A stretch of 40,634 nucleotides of DNA from Candidatus Kuenenia stuttgartensis (GTDB taxonomy: Bacteria; Planctomycetota; Planctomycetia; Pirellulales; UBA1268). Each line of letters opens with the position of its first letter. Within the stretch, counting starts at the first letter, position 1. The position numbers and the translations under genes were made by a program. This document shows positions 26,801 to 35,226 of this stretch, piece by piece. The notes beneath the pieces were generated by a model that saw only the letters and a list, made by a program, of their open reading frames with translations, ran no database searches and had not been told where the DNA came from. The DNA lies in contig CAMCCR010000007.1 of assembly GCA_945873085.1 (NCBI GenBank), forward strand, positions 1-40,634. Direction: 5' to 3'.

Positions 26801-27149
26801 GGCCCTCCTCAACCGGACGCCGCGGGGCAGCTTCTACATCGGCTTCAACGAGTTCGGCGGCCCGATCGACGCCAGCGTGCTCGTCGGGTCATACACCTAT
26901 CGGATGAGCCCGAAGTGGGCGAGTTCGTTCGGCACGGCGCTCAACCTCCGCGGGATGAACATCGGGCAGAATTTCCAGATCACGCGCATCGGCGAGTCGT
27001 TCCTGATGACGTTCGGCTTCAACGTCGACTACAGCCGCAACAACGTCGGCGTGACGTTCAACCTCGAGCCCCGCTTCCTGTCGCGGACGCAGTTCGCCAG
27101 CCGGTCGGGCATTGATCTGCCGATGGCCGGGGCCTACGGCCTGGAGTAG
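23841..27149 (+). CDS. LptD/OstA-like outer-membrane beta-barrel protein
   Basis: The protein is about 1102 residues from GTG 23841. It has a basic n-region, a hydrophobic core (MAIVLLLIALQTLPALAQ) and a likely signal-peptidase site after ALAQ. The N-terminal half holds OstA-like beta segments (WHLTGGVRIEQGPTVAES; DLYLEGNVVFRQG-like wording is seen as LELYLEGNVVFRQGQRVVEA). The second half is aromatic-rich with alternating polar and hydrophobic residues, as expected for barrel strands, for example GSFYIGFNEFGGPIDASVLV. LptD homologues insert lipopolysaccharide in the outer leaflet; planctomycetal relatives are divergent. The frame is open back to TTG 23778; ATG 23913 is another possible start. 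No ribosome-binding site supports any of them. The promoter at 23737-23766 drives it. Confidence 0.75.
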   Translation: MSHCRHRHARRGRAPARGDVAQWLMAIVLLLIALQTLPALAQPVSQPEAAAGALSALPARGLAAAIAEASSIEVPAVDPSEAIAIRAAQASRWTEGSYDVWHLTGGVRIEQGPTVAESHEAVVWIEQDPGASLSEGVPGDPTDRFNDPAAEGGTALPPLRGMLVRMAGNVSVTAGNAPAPGAEPGLSTVRGPRWTGRFWTRRDPRLQFASVVPPTGTPPVYDAVADVPAPVRQAVGGDDGGDGVEQVQFVDRDRGTDLAQFSEFAAPAPPAVGVAAPARRLRAFPRSSVPLSIRWFPSPTGGEWVAVITSGVNLVIDGVDPAGPLDIAADRVVIWTRSGTQPDLDGNAAQSADSPLELYLEGNVVFRQGQRVVEAMSMFYDVPRSSGVITGATVLTPVDNYAGLVRLRADVIRQVDRSRFVAQRTGLTSSRLGVPTWEFRSRELEFTDEQVPLAGGDGQPMIDGVTGEPVLEHQQFVTSRGNTLTLGNVPVLWWPVLATNAKKPTFYINNIQVKNDQIFGNQLLTSWDAFQIFGWRRPPDGVDWDFDVDYLSYRGVGGGTSLLYNRPDFLGFGSPANGVLDAWIIGDSGIDNLGLYRRDFTYPNAFRGRSFWRHRQDFAGGWQARGAAGWISDMNFLEEYYEAEWEEGYEQRTWLDLRRPVDNRELRFLTSVRVNPFFTQTEWWPRLDHYSMGQPLLRDAVTWYEHSGLAYARQNLPQTPSAGQGLQYWTTLPYENNVIGERFSTRHELDLPFQAGVVKIVPYALGELAHWGQDLTQSPLDRAYGQIGIRSSVPMWSADNSVESPLWNVHGLAHKVVFEGEFSYANSSQDMNQLPLYDQIDDDTINQYRRNIPYWDYGAIPGQPTPVPNGTVFGPDGKYDPRSYLVRRGMGSWVTGPTEIAQDLTAFRLAARQRWQTKRGPAGNRRIIDWITLDIDGELFPTTGQNFGQLMGLWQYDFRWHVGDRTTVLSTADIDFFNGGQQLYTVGALLNRTPRGSFYIGFNEFGGPIDASVLVGSYTYRMSPKWASSFGTALNLRGMNIGQNFQITRIGESFLMTFGFNVDYSRNNVGVTFNLEPRFLSRTQFASRSGIDLPMAGAYGLE

Positions 27150-27168
27150 CCAGGCTCCCGCGTGGCGA

Positions 27169-29037
27169 TCATTTCCCGGGAAGTTCCCAGCAGGGATTGA
27201 AATCCCTGTCGGTCGACACGAGGCAATTGGCGACCCGGGAGAGGAGCAGCAGGCTCGGACCGTCATCGGGGCGCGTCTGGAGCAGGTCGCCGAGGAGATG
27301 GGCTGCTTCGTGGAAGTTGCGGTTCTCGAAGGCCGAAAGTGCCCCCTCGTAGGCCCTCTGGAGCTCTCCCCAACCGGCGTCATCGGTCCGGCCGAGCTCG
27401 TGGAGAACGACCGGCTCGGCGATGTTGACGACGCGCACCTGGCACACCCGCCGGCTCGCGAATCCCGCTCCCATCCGGGAGCGGGTCGCGTCGGTCACGA
27501 GGATCCGCGAGCGGACGTACTTCGTCGCCCCTTGGACGCGGCTGGCCAGATTGACGGTGTTGCCGAGGGGGCCGTACTTGAACTTGTGCCTCGAGCCGGT
27601 GTTTCCCACCCGGGCAACACCGGAATTGATGCCGATGCCGAGATCCATCGGCTCGCCGAGCGTCGCCGCCCAGCGCTCGTTGATCCGCGGCACCGCAGCG
27701 AGCATGTCGACCGCTGCCCTGGCGGAGAGCGTGGCATGATCGGGCTGGTCGACCGGCGCCCCCCACATGGCAATCAACTCGTCGCCGATGTAATCGACGA
27801 GGACGCCGGAGTGAGCGAGGACGCAGTCGGAAAGCTCCCCCATCACGTCCCCGATCCACTCCATTGTCCCGGCCGGGCCGAGCCGTTCGCTGATCCGGCT
27901 GAAGCCACGGATGTCGCAGAACAGGATCGAGACGTCGGCGTCATGGCCGTCGAGGAGGTTGGGGCGGAGGGCGAGTTGTTCGGAAAGCTCGCGGGTGAAG
28001 AACTGCTCGAAGGTCGCCTGCGACTGGCTCGCCGTCGAGCGGGCGAGCGTCGCCCCGACCGATCCGGCGAGGAGTTGCACCAGCTGCGCCTCCAGCGGCG
28101 TGATCGGGCCGCGGGCGACGAGCCCCTGGGTCGTCCGGACGCCATAGAGGACGCCGATCACGTCGTCGGTGAGCCCGAAGATCGGCGAGGCCACGCCGGC
28201 CTCGATGTCCATCAGGCTCGCCCCCGCCCCGGAGCCGGTCAGCGAATCGAGATCGTCGAAGAACGTCTTCCGCTGATCGACGACCGCCTTGAGGAGGGTC
28301 TGGCTGTAACGGACCGTCGTCCGATCCGACTCGACGCCACACCCGGCGATCGTCCACTTCTCGCCCGAGCGGAGGAGCACGAGGCCCAGGTCGAAGCCGA
28401 CAAGATCGATGAGGGCCCGGGCCGCGGTGTCGTGAAACTCCCGCGACTCGCTCGAGATCTTTTGGATCTCGATGATTCGTTCGAGCCACGGACCGACTCC
28501 TGACGCAGCCTCGAGCGAGGGGACCGCGGGGCGGGCGCGTGCAGGAGCCGCGGCGGCGGCGGCCCGCTCGGGGGTGGGAAGGGAGCGGAGGCCGGGGGGA
28601 GGGTCGGCCGCGCCGGGGGGAAGCGTGACGGTGGCCGGGGCCGGAGGGGCCTGTGGAGTCGGCGCCGGGGGTGAAATCGGAGAGGCCGTCCGGGGCTGCT
28701 GGGAGGGCGATCCCGACACAGCTACCGGCCGAAACTCGATCCGCGTCCGCCCTGCCGTCACCGCCACCGGCACGGCGAGGTCGCGCGCTTGGAGATGGAT
28801 GATCGGGTCGCTCTGGCCTTCGACGACCACCGGGGTGTTGGCGCTGAGGTTCTCCAAGCGGATGCGGCCATCGGCCAGAGGCTCGACGCGCAGCTGGTCG
28901 CGCGATACCGACTGGTCGCCGGCGATCACGCAGCGCGGGAGCTCCCGCTGCGGGCCACGGCCGAACTCGAGCGGCCCGGACGGATGCTCGAACGCCGTTC
29001 GCTGGGCTGGATTAGAAACTTCGATGTGCAGGGCCAT
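27169..29037 (-). CDS. FHA-GAF-class III nucleotidyl cyclase
   Basis: The 622-residue protein is cytoplasmic with no membrane helix. Residues 1-105 form an FHA domain (FGRGP, SVSRDQL, ENLSANTPVVVEG) that may bind phosphothreonine proteins. A Pro/Ala linker (106-180) follows, then a GAF-like sensor (about 185-335) and a class III cyclase domain (about 360-560). Both metal-binding Asp are present: Asp375 in ILFCDIRGFS and Asp419 in VDYIGDELIAMWGAP. The transition-state pair Asn496/Arg500 is present in NTVNLASR. The position normally held by the adenine-selecting Lys is Asp415, so the product (cAMP, cGMP or other) is uncertain. It starts 18 bp after the DUF1501 stop, probably the last gene of a four-gene operon. 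Confidence 0.9.
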   Translation of the reverse strand: MALHIEVSNPAQRTAFEHPSGPLEFGRGPQRELPRCVIAGDQSVSRDQLRVEPLADGRIRLENLSANTPVVVEGQSDPIIHLQARDLAVPVAVTAGRTRIEFRPVAVSGSPSQQPRTASPISPPAPTPQAPPAPATVTLPPGAADPPPGLRSLPTPERAAAAAAPARARPAVPSLEAASGVGPWLERIIEIQKISSESREFHDTAARALIDLVGFDLGLVLLRSGEKWTIAGCGVESDRTTVRYSQTLLKAVVDQRKTFFDDLDSLTGSGAGASLMDIEAGVASPIFGLTDDVIGVLYGVRTTQGLVARGPITPLEAQLVQLLAGSVGATLARSTASQSQATFEQFFTRELSEQLALRPNLLDGHDADVSILFCDIRGFSRISERLGPAGTMEWIGDVMGELSDCVLAHSGVLVDYIGDELIAMWGAPVDQPDHATLSARAAVDMLAAVPRINERWAATLGEPMDLGIGINSGVARVGNTGSRHKFKYGPLGNTVNLASRVQGATKYVRSRILVTDATRSRMGAGFASRRVCQVRVVNIAEPVVLHELGRTDDAGWGELQRAYEGALSAFENRNFHEAAHLLGDLLQTRPDDGPSLLLLSRVANCLVSTDRDFNPCWELPGK

Positions 29038-29055
29038 GGGTGAGTCCCGGGGCGG

Positions 29056-30435
29056 TCAGGCGAGAACCGGTCGGACGACCTCGCCTTCGAGGTCGGTGAG
29101 CCGGTAGTCGCGGCCAGCATAGCGGTAGGTGAGCCGGGTGTGATCGAAACCGAGGAGGTGGAGCATCGTGGCGTGGAGATCGTGCGCCGAAACCGGGTTT
29201 TCTACCGCCTTGAAACCGAAGTCGTCGGTGGCCCCGTGGATCGTCCCCCCCTTCACCCCGCCCCCGGCCATCCACAGCGAAAAGCCCCAGTGGTTGTGAT
29301 CGCGCCCCTGGGAGGCCCCGGCGCCGTTCTGCCCCATTTCGACGCTTGGGGTGCGGCCGAACTCCCCCGTGCAGAGCACGAGGGTGCTGTCGAGCATGCC
29401 GCGGTCCTTGAGATCGGTGAGCAGGGCCGCCAGCCCCTGATCGCATTCGCCGGCCACCTTGCGATGCTCGTCGCGGATGTTGGAGTGGCTGTCCCACGGC
29501 TGCATGCTGCCGTGCCAGGTTTGCACGAAGCGCACGCCTCGTTCGACGAGCCGCCGCGCCATGAGGAGCTGCCGGTTCTGCGGCCCCGCGCCGTACATCT
29601 CGAGGATGTGGGCCGGCTCCTGCCGGACATCGAAGGCATCGGTCGCCTCGAGCTGCATCCGGTAGGCGAGCTCGAAGGAACGGATCCGCGCCTCGAGGGC
29701 GGCCTCTCCCGGACGCTTCTCGAGATGGCTCGAGTTGAGCGAGCGGAGGAGGTCGAACTGCTCCTGCTGCCGATCGGGGCCCAAGCGCGAATTGCGGATG
29801 TGGTCGATGAGCTCGGCGGGGTTGGTCTTCGAGGTGTCGACGTGCGTTCCCTGAAAGGCTCCCGGAAGGAAGGCGCTCCGCCAGTTGCCCGCCCCTCCGA
29901 CCGGCATCCCGCCGGGCACGAGGGTGATGAAGCCGGGGAGGTTGTCGTTCTCCTGACCCATGCCCCAGGTGAGCCAGGAGCCGAAGCTGGGGCGCACCTG
30001 CCGCATGTGGCCGGTGTTCATCAGCATCAACGACATCTCGTGGTTGGGAAGCTCGACATGCATCGAACGGATGACGGCGAGCTCGTCGGCGTGGCGGGCG
30101 AGGTTGGGAAAGAGATCGCTGATCGGCATGCCGCTTTGACCGTGCCGGGCGAAGGTGAACGGCGAGGGAAGGGCAACGCCGGTCTTGCGTTCGGTTTGGA
30201 GGTTGTCATACGGGAGCGTTTGGCCGCCGCGGGCCTGAAGCTCCGGCTTCGGATCGAACGTGTCGACCTGCGACATGCCGCCGTTCAAGAACACGTGGAT
30301 CACCCGCTTCGCCCGGGCGGGGAAGTGGGTGGGGAGGGAGCCGGTCACGCCATCGCGAGCGAGCAGGCCGGCGAGCGCGATCGATCCGAAGCCCATGCCG
30401 CTGGAGCGGAGGAAATCCCGGCGGGAAGCGTGCAT
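29056..30435 (-). CDS. DUF1501 family protein with Tat signal
   Basis: The 459-residue protein starts with a twin-arginine signal (ASRRDFLRSSGMGFGSIALA). It carries the DUF1501 (PF07394) hallmarks: VIHVFLNGGMSQVDTFDPK, the segment with MLMNTGHMRQVRPSFGSWL, FVQTWHGSMQPWDSHSNIRD, LVLCTGEFGRTPSVE and GRDHNHWGFSLWMAGGGVKG. The fold belongs to the alkaline-phosphatase/sulfatase-like group, and the His/Asp residues in these motifs could bind metal, but no reaction is established. DUF1501 genes are characteristic of planctomycetes and are usually next to a PSCyt/PSD1 gene, as here (74-bp gap). Its location is likely periplasmic or at the cell surface. Confidence 0.93.
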   Translation of the reverse strand: MHASRRDFLRSSGMGFGSIALAGLLARDGVTGSLPTHFPARAKRVIHVFLNGGMSQVDTFDPKPELQARGGQTLPYDNLQTERKTGVALPSPFTFARHGQSGMPISDLFPNLARHADELAVIRSMHVELPNHEMSLMLMNTGHMRQVRPSFGSWLTWGMGQENDNLPGFITLVPGGMPVGGAGNWRSAFLPGAFQGTHVDTSKTNPAELIDHIRNSRLGPDRQQEQFDLLRSLNSSHLEKRPGEAALEARIRSFELAYRMQLEATDAFDVRQEPAHILEMYGAGPQNRQLLMARRLVERGVRFVQTWHGSMQPWDSHSNIRDEHRKVAGECDQGLAALLTDLKDRGMLDSTLVLCTGEFGRTPSVEMGQNGAGASQGRDHNHWGFSLWMAGGGVKGGTIHGATDDFGFKAVENPVSAHDLHATMLHLLGFDHTRLTYRYAGRDYRLTDLEGEVVRPVLA

Positions 30436-30509
30436 GGGAACGTCATCCGGTGGCTGGTGGTGGCGGGGCCGACGGTCTGCCCGGGGCAGATGATGGCTTG
30501 TGCGGAGGG

Positions 30510-33353
30510 TCAGTCGACGAAATGAAACTCGTTGGCGGCGAGGAGCACATGCGCCAGTCGCTGCCAGGGAATCTCGGCCGCAAGCCCCGGCTCGAGGGAG
30601 GCCGCCTGCTTGTGGACGAACTCGATGGCGGCGGTCGTCTCTGCCGGCAAGGGGGAGCGGGAGAAGGCGCGGCGGTAAAGCCAGGCCACCCGCCCGGCTT
30701 CGTCAGCCGGACCGGCACGGAGGCTCGCGGCGGCAAACGCCATGGCCCGGTCCTGGATGAAGTCGGAATTGAGGGCGAACAGGGCTTGTTGCGGGATCGT
30801 CGTGTCGGGTCGGCGGGCGGTGCAGGCGGCGGGGTTAGCGCCGTCGAAGGTTCCGGAGAGCGGGGAGAGAATGTCGCGGTTGACGAAGCCGTACACCGTC
30901 CGCCTGGGGACGATCGGCGTCGCCGCGAGGTCGACCGGCGGCCCACCGGCGGTGGTGTCGAGCTCCCCCGAGACCGCGAGCATCGCATCGCGCATCGATT
31001 CCATGTCGAGCCTGCGGCGCGGCATCCGCCACAGCATTTCGTCGTCGGCGTCGATCTGCCGCGCTCCCGAATCCTCGACCGCGGCGGTGCGGTAGGCATC
31101 GGAAAGCATGATCCGGCGATGAAGCGATTTGAGCGACCAGCCGTCGTCGCGGAAGGTCTCGGCGAGGTGATCGAGGAGGTCGGGGTGGGTGGGGGGGCGG
31201 CCGCGGGTTCCGAAGTCGTCGGGGGTGCGGACGAGCCCCGCGCCGAAGTGGTGCTGCCACGCCCAGTTGACGATGACACGGCGGACGAGCGGATTGTCGG
31301 CCGAGACGAGGGCCACAGCGAGGCCGAGGCGGCGTTTGCCGGGGGAGAACGGCGCCGCATCGGGGGCCGACAGGGCGACCGGGAAGCGGGCCTCGACGAC
31401 AGGGCCACGGTTGAGCGGATTGCCACGATTGAGAAGCCTCGTGGCCGGAGCATCGGCCTGTTCCTCGAGAGTCATCGCCCGCGGGGGGGAGCCGGGGGCG
31501 CCGAGATGGAGCTCGTGGATCGCTCCGCCCTTCCCGGCAAGCGTGTCTTGGACGGTGCGGTTGAGGAGGGTGCGGGCGAGCGCGTCGTCGACTGCCGTCG
31601 GCGTGCCGGGGGCGAAGAGATGGTGCCTGAGTTGGCGGCGGATCGGACTGTTGACGACGAGGTGCCGGGGATCCTCGTCGGTGATCAGCCCTTCCCCGAT
31701 TCCTTCTGCCGCCGCCGCGGCGAGACCCTCGAGCCACTCCCGCTGGACGGTGACAAAGACGGCCCCGTAGACATCAGCGACGTCGGCGAGCGTGGCGGGC
31801 TTGCGCTCCGAAAGGGCCGTAAGGACGAGCGGATTCCACTTCGGCGTCTCCTCGCCCAGGCCGTTCCGCGCGGCCGCGGCAGCCGGGTCGCCGTTCTCCG
31901 CGGTGAGGGCAGCGAAGATCTCAACGCACCGCACGTCGAATCCGTCGGCGGGGAGGTCGCGGACCTTCACCCAGGGGCCGAAGACGGGATCGTCGGCGGG
32001 CATCGTCGCCAGGTACGTGCGCCAGCGATCGAGGACATGCGGGCGGACGTCGTCGGTGCGGAACGAGAGAAACGCCGAGGTGAGATCCTGCTCCGGCGTC
32101 CCCTTGGCGAGCTCGCGGAGATAGAGGCCCACCTGCATCCGTAGCCGCCCCTGCATGACGGCGATCTGGTCGCGGGCCATGTCGTCGCGGATCGTCCGGC
32201 GGCGCTCGAGCTCGCGCCGGTAGTCGGCGAAGGCCGGCGTCTCCTCGGGGCTGCCGATGACCGGCGGAAGTTCGGGGGGGGCGCTGGGGGCGAGGGTGGC
32301 GGCGAGGGCGTAGTAGTCGCTCGCGGTGACGGGATCGTATTTGTGGTCGTGGCAGCGGGCGCAGGCGATCGTCAGTCCCATGAAGCCGCGACTGACGACG
32401 TCGATCTGGTCGTCGAGGAGGTCGTAGCGGTTGCGGAACTGCATGCCGATGGTGAGGAAGCCGAGGCCGGCCAACGCCGGGTCGTTCCCGGCAAGTCCCA
32501 TCTGGTCGGCGGCCACCTGCTCGGTGATGAACCGGTTCCAGGGGACGTCGCTGTTGAATGACCGCACGCAGTAGTCGCGGTAGGTGTAGGAGAAGGGGAA
32601 CTTCGTGAAGCCGATGGCACTGCCGCCGTGGGTGTCGGCATAGCGGGCGATGTCGAGCCAGTGGCGGCCCCAGCGTTCCCCGTAGCGGGGGGAGGCGAGG
32701 AGGCGATCGACGACGCGGCCGAAGGCCTCACCTTCGGGGGCGGTGTCAGCCTCGAAGGCCTCGACATCCTCCCAGGCCGGCGGTAACCCGGTGAGGTCGA
32801 ACGTGGCCCTCCGGATCAGTTCACGCCGCCCGATCTGGGGTGGCTCAGCGAGCCCGCGCGACTCGCGGGCGGCGGCGAGGAAGCGGTCGATGTCAGTGCT
32901 GGCCGGTCGGGTCGTAGCGGGAACCGGAGGGCGGCGGATCGGCGCGAAGGCCCAATGCCCCTCGTAGGGCGCGCCGGCTTCGATCCAGCGGCGGAGCGTG
33001 TCGATCTCGGTCGCCGTCAGGCCCGGCCCCTTTTCGGGGGGCGGCATGCGCAGGTCGGGGTCGGTCGTGAGGATGCGGCGCACCAGTTCGCTCTCGTCGG
33101 GCCGACCGGGGACCACGGCCTGCGGCTTGGCCCCCTCGTCGGTGTCGAGCCGGAGATCACCCTGGCGCGATTCGGCGTCGAGGCCATGGCACTCCAGGCA
33201 GTGTTCGGCGAGGATCGGCCGGATATCGCGGTCGAAGCGGACCTCGGCCGCGAGGCTGGTCGATCCGGGGAGGACGATGCCAGCGAGCATGAGGGCCGCC
33301 GTCAGCGCCACGGAGCGGACGGGGGCAAGCGACGGCGATCGTGGGGCCTTCAT
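30510..33353 (-). CDS. PSCyt1/PSCyt2 (DUF1549)/PSD1 (DUF1553) protein
   Basis: The 947-residue exported protein has a signal peptide (about 1-36) followed by a PSCyt1 domain with one c-type haem motif, Cys52-Leu-Glu-Cys55-His56 (AEHCLECHG). PSCyt2/DUF1549 follows at about 150-365 (ATFDLTGLPPAWEDVEAF, HWLDIARYADTHGG, FITEQVAADQM, CARCHDHKYDPVTASDYYAL, which holds a second CxxCH). PSD1/DUF1553 covers about 680-940 (VIVNWAWQHHFGAGLVRTPD, FGTRGRPPTHPDLLDHLA, RRLDMESMRDAMLAVSG). The two CxxCH motifs suggest covalent haem and a periplasmic or surface redox role. It overlaps the upstream permease gene by ATGA (33350-33353) and precedes the DUF1501 gene. This is the usual planctomycetal pair, of unknown function. 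Confidence 0.94.
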   Translation of the reverse strand: MKAPRSPSLAPVRSVALTAALMLAGIVLPGSTSLAAEVRFDRDIRPILAEHCLECHGLDAESRQGDLRLDTDEGAKPQAVVPGRPDESELVRRILTTDPDLRMPPPEKGPGLTATEIDTLRRWIEAGAPYEGHWAFAPIRRPPVPATTRPASTDIDRFLAAARESRGLAEPPQIGRRELIRRATFDLTGLPPAWEDVEAFEADTAPEGEAFGRVVDRLLASPRYGERWGRHWLDIARYADTHGGSAIGFTKFPFSYTYRDYCVRSFNSDVPWNRFITEQVAADQMGLAGNDPALAGLGFLTIGMQFRNRYDLLDDQIDVVSRGFMGLTIACARCHDHKYDPVTASDYYALAATLAPSAPPELPPVIGSPEETPAFADYRRELERRRTIRDDMARDQIAVMQGRLRMQVGLYLRELAKGTPEQDLTSAFLSFRTDDVRPHVLDRWRTYLATMPADDPVFGPWVKVRDLPADGFDVRCVEIFAALTAENGDPAAAAARNGLGEETPKWNPLVLTALSERKPATLADVADVYGAVFVTVQREWLEGLAAAAAEGIGEGLITDEDPRHLVVNSPIRRQLRHHLFAPGTPTAVDDALARTLLNRTVQDTLAGKGGAIHELHLGAPGSPPRAMTLEEQADAPATRLLNRGNPLNRGPVVEARFPVALSAPDAAPFSPGKRRLGLAVALVSADNPLVRRVIVNWAWQHHFGAGLVRTPDDFGTRGRPPTHPDLLDHLAETFRDDGWSLKSLHRRIMLSDAYRTAAVEDSGARQIDADDEMLWRMPRRRLDMESMRDAMLAVSGELDTTAGGPPVDLAATPIVPRRTVYGFVNRDILSPLSGTFDGANPAACTARRPDTTIPQQALFALNSDFIQDRAMAFAAASLRAGPADEAGRVAWLYRRAFSRSPLPAETTAAIEFVHKQAASLEPGLAAEIPWQRLAHVLLAANEFHFVD

Positions 33354-35026
33354 GACGACGGATCCTGCGGGGGGGATCCCGGGATTTTACCTTCGAAGAA
33401 GCCCCAGGCGACGAACAGCGTTGCCAGAAGGGCGTAGGCGAGGGCCATTTCGATCGGGCCCCGCCCCGTGGCCGCTTCGGGAAGGGGGGCGAGGCTCCAG
33501 GGGAGAAACAACCGGCCGTCGGCGTACGGGGAATGGATGATCCCGAAGAGTGTGAACAGCGCCGCCGCCGCCGCCCAGGCCCCCGCCTGCCGGAGCCGGC
33601 GATCGACGAGTGCCGCGGTCATCCCTGCCCAGAGCAGGCTCGTGACGATGAACCCGGCCGAAAGCACCCGCATCGTGTAGAGATCGCGGGCAAGCGCCGC
33701 ATCCGGCTTTGCACCCGCGGCGAGGAGGTTGTCGGCCTGGAGCGTGACCAGCGCCGCCAAGGCCGGCACGCAGGCGATCGCCACGGCGGGGAAGTGACGC
33801 GCGGGGGTGGCATGAAAGCTCTGCGCGGTGATTTCCAGGCCGATAAAGACGAGGATCGGATAGACCGCTGCCGGCGGCAGCGCTTGATAGATGTAGGCGA
33901 AGGAGCCGGTGAGCCCGGCCAGCCCGATCACGGTGGCTGTTGCCAGGGTGTAGGCGGCTCGTCCTCCCATCGCCTTGTAAGCCGGGTGGCCGATGTAGGG
34001 GGTGGTCTGGATGATGCCCCCGCAGGCGCCGGCGAGGATCGTCGCGATCGCCTCGACACCGATCACCGATCCGGTGTCGTACTCGTCTCCCGCGGCGGCG
34101 GCGCTCTCCGTGCAGTCGATCCCGCCGACCACGGTGCCCAGGGCGAAGGGAATCACAATGGGGAGAACCTTCACCGTGTCGGGCCAGCCCTCCAGCCATT
34201 CCAGCCGCAGCGCCGAGAGCCACTCCTGCGGCCAGAGCGCCGCGGCAGGATCGAGCGACGCATGAGGGGCTCCTTCGATCCAGCCCGCAGCCGAGCCCAG
34301 CAGATGCATCCCCCAGCCGACGACCAGGGCGGCCAGGGCTCCCGGGATGCCGAAAGGAAGGGGGATCCGGGCGGTGAGTGTCGCCAGGACGATGCCGAGC
34401 GAGAGGAGGCCGACCAGTGGCGACTCGAAGACATCGAGGAGCGGGAGGAACGTGATCAGCACCAGCGCGACCGCCGTGAGGCTGCCGAGGAGCGCCGCCC
34501 GGGGAATGAGCCGGCGGATCGGACCGGCGACAAAACTGCAGGCGAGTTTGAACAGGCCGCTGGCGACGATGGCACACATCCCCACATGCCAGGCATGACG
34601 GGCCGCGGCCGTGACCACCTCCGGGGGAGCGTCGGCGGGGCCGCGGGCGGCGAGGAATGCCGGGCCGATGACGAGGAACACCATCCCGAAGGTGCTCGGC
34701 GTGTCGAGGCCGAGGGGCATCGCGGTCACATCGCTCCTGCCGGTCTTTCTGGCCAGCCGGAAGGCGAGCCAGGTGAAGAGCAGATCGCCGACCACGACCC
34801 CCACCGCCGTCCCGGGGACGAAGTGGGAGAGGGCGAAGTCGACGGGGAATTGGAAGACGGTCGCCAGGAGGGAGACGGCGAGGACGAGGTCAGCGAGGTT
34901 GTCGAGGGCGAGGCCGAAGAATGCGTTGATATCCCCCGGGGCCGCCCAGCGGTAGGCGTTCCTCCCGCGGTTTGGGGCCGGGCGGGGGGGCTCGGAGCGT
35001 CCGGGGGTGGGGCTGGGGGGTGTCAT
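33350..35026 (-). CDS. NCS2/AzgA-like permease
   Basis: The 558-residue integral membrane protein has about 12-14 hydrophobic segments. The N-terminal helix INAFFGLALDNLADLVLAVS, the GRSDVTAMPLGLDTPSTFG segment, the charged CTESAAAAGDEYDTGSV motif and the following GACGGIIQTTPYIGHPAYK resemble the NCS2 (xanthine/uracil/AzgA) transporters, where equivalent segments line the substrate path. The relation is distant, so the substrate may not be a nucleobase. I chose ATG 35026; a GTG at 35077 would add 17 residues. It is the first gene of the minus-strand block and overlaps the PSD1 gene by four bases, so the two are probably translationally coupled. The 200-bp gap to the divergent sigma-factor gene should hold its promoter. 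Confidence 0.78.
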   Translation of the reverse strand: MTPPSPTPGRSEPPRPAPNRGRNAYRWAAPGDINAFFGLALDNLADLVLAVSLLATVFQFPVDFALSHFVPGTAVGVVVGDLLFTWLAFRLARKTGRSDVTAMPLGLDTPSTFGMVFLVIGPAFLAARGPADAPPEVVTAAARHAWHVGMCAIVASGLFKLACSFVAGPIRRLIPRAALLGSLTAVALVLITFLPLLDVFESPLVGLLSLGIVLATLTARIPLPFGIPGALAALVVGWGMHLLGSAAGWIEGAPHASLDPAAALWPQEWLSALRLEWLEGWPDTVKVLPIVIPFALGTVVGGIDCTESAAAAGDEYDTGSVIGVEAIATILAGACGGIIQTTPYIGHPAYKAMGGRAAYTLATATVIGLAGLTGSFAYIYQALPPAAVYPILVFIGLEITAQSFHATPARHFPAVAIACVPALAALVTLQADNLLAAGAKPDAALARDLYTMRVLSAGFIVTSLLWAGMTAALVDRRLRQAGAWAAAAALFTLFGIIHSPYADGRLFLPWSLAPLPEAATGRGPIEMALAYALLATLFVAWGFFEGKIPGSPPQDPSS

Positions 35027-35127
35027 CGAGGCCTGGCTGGCGGAGAAGGGGGGCCTCCGGCCGATCCACCCGGCCACCGGTCCTTTCGGAACAGGGGCCG
35101 CAACTTCGCGGCAGGAGGGATGGGCCG

Positions 35128-35135
35128 ACTATACT
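35128..35135. promoter_or_regulatory. Possible -10 elements in the permease/sigma divergent region
   Basis: The AT-rich octamer ACTATACT reads TATACT on the plus strand (35130-35135) and TATAGT on the minus strand (35133-35128), each five of six matches to TATAAT. Neither has a convincing -35 box at 16-19 bp. It is the only such AT-rich patch in the 200-bp gap between the divergent genes, so it is the best candidate for the start of one or both transcripts. Confidence 0.3.
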
Positions 35136-35226
35136 CCACGGGGCGGATTTCCGGGGGGGGCCAAGGCCCCTCCAACTTTTTTCAGCCCGGCTTGCGAACC
35201 CGGTTCCCCTTCACGCCGTAGTGCCG

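Noticed and set aside
35088-35092. GGAAC resembling an ECF-type -35 element before the sigma gene
   Set aside because: No matching -10 element (GTC-like) is found at the expected 15-17 bp downstream, so autoregulation by this site is not supported.
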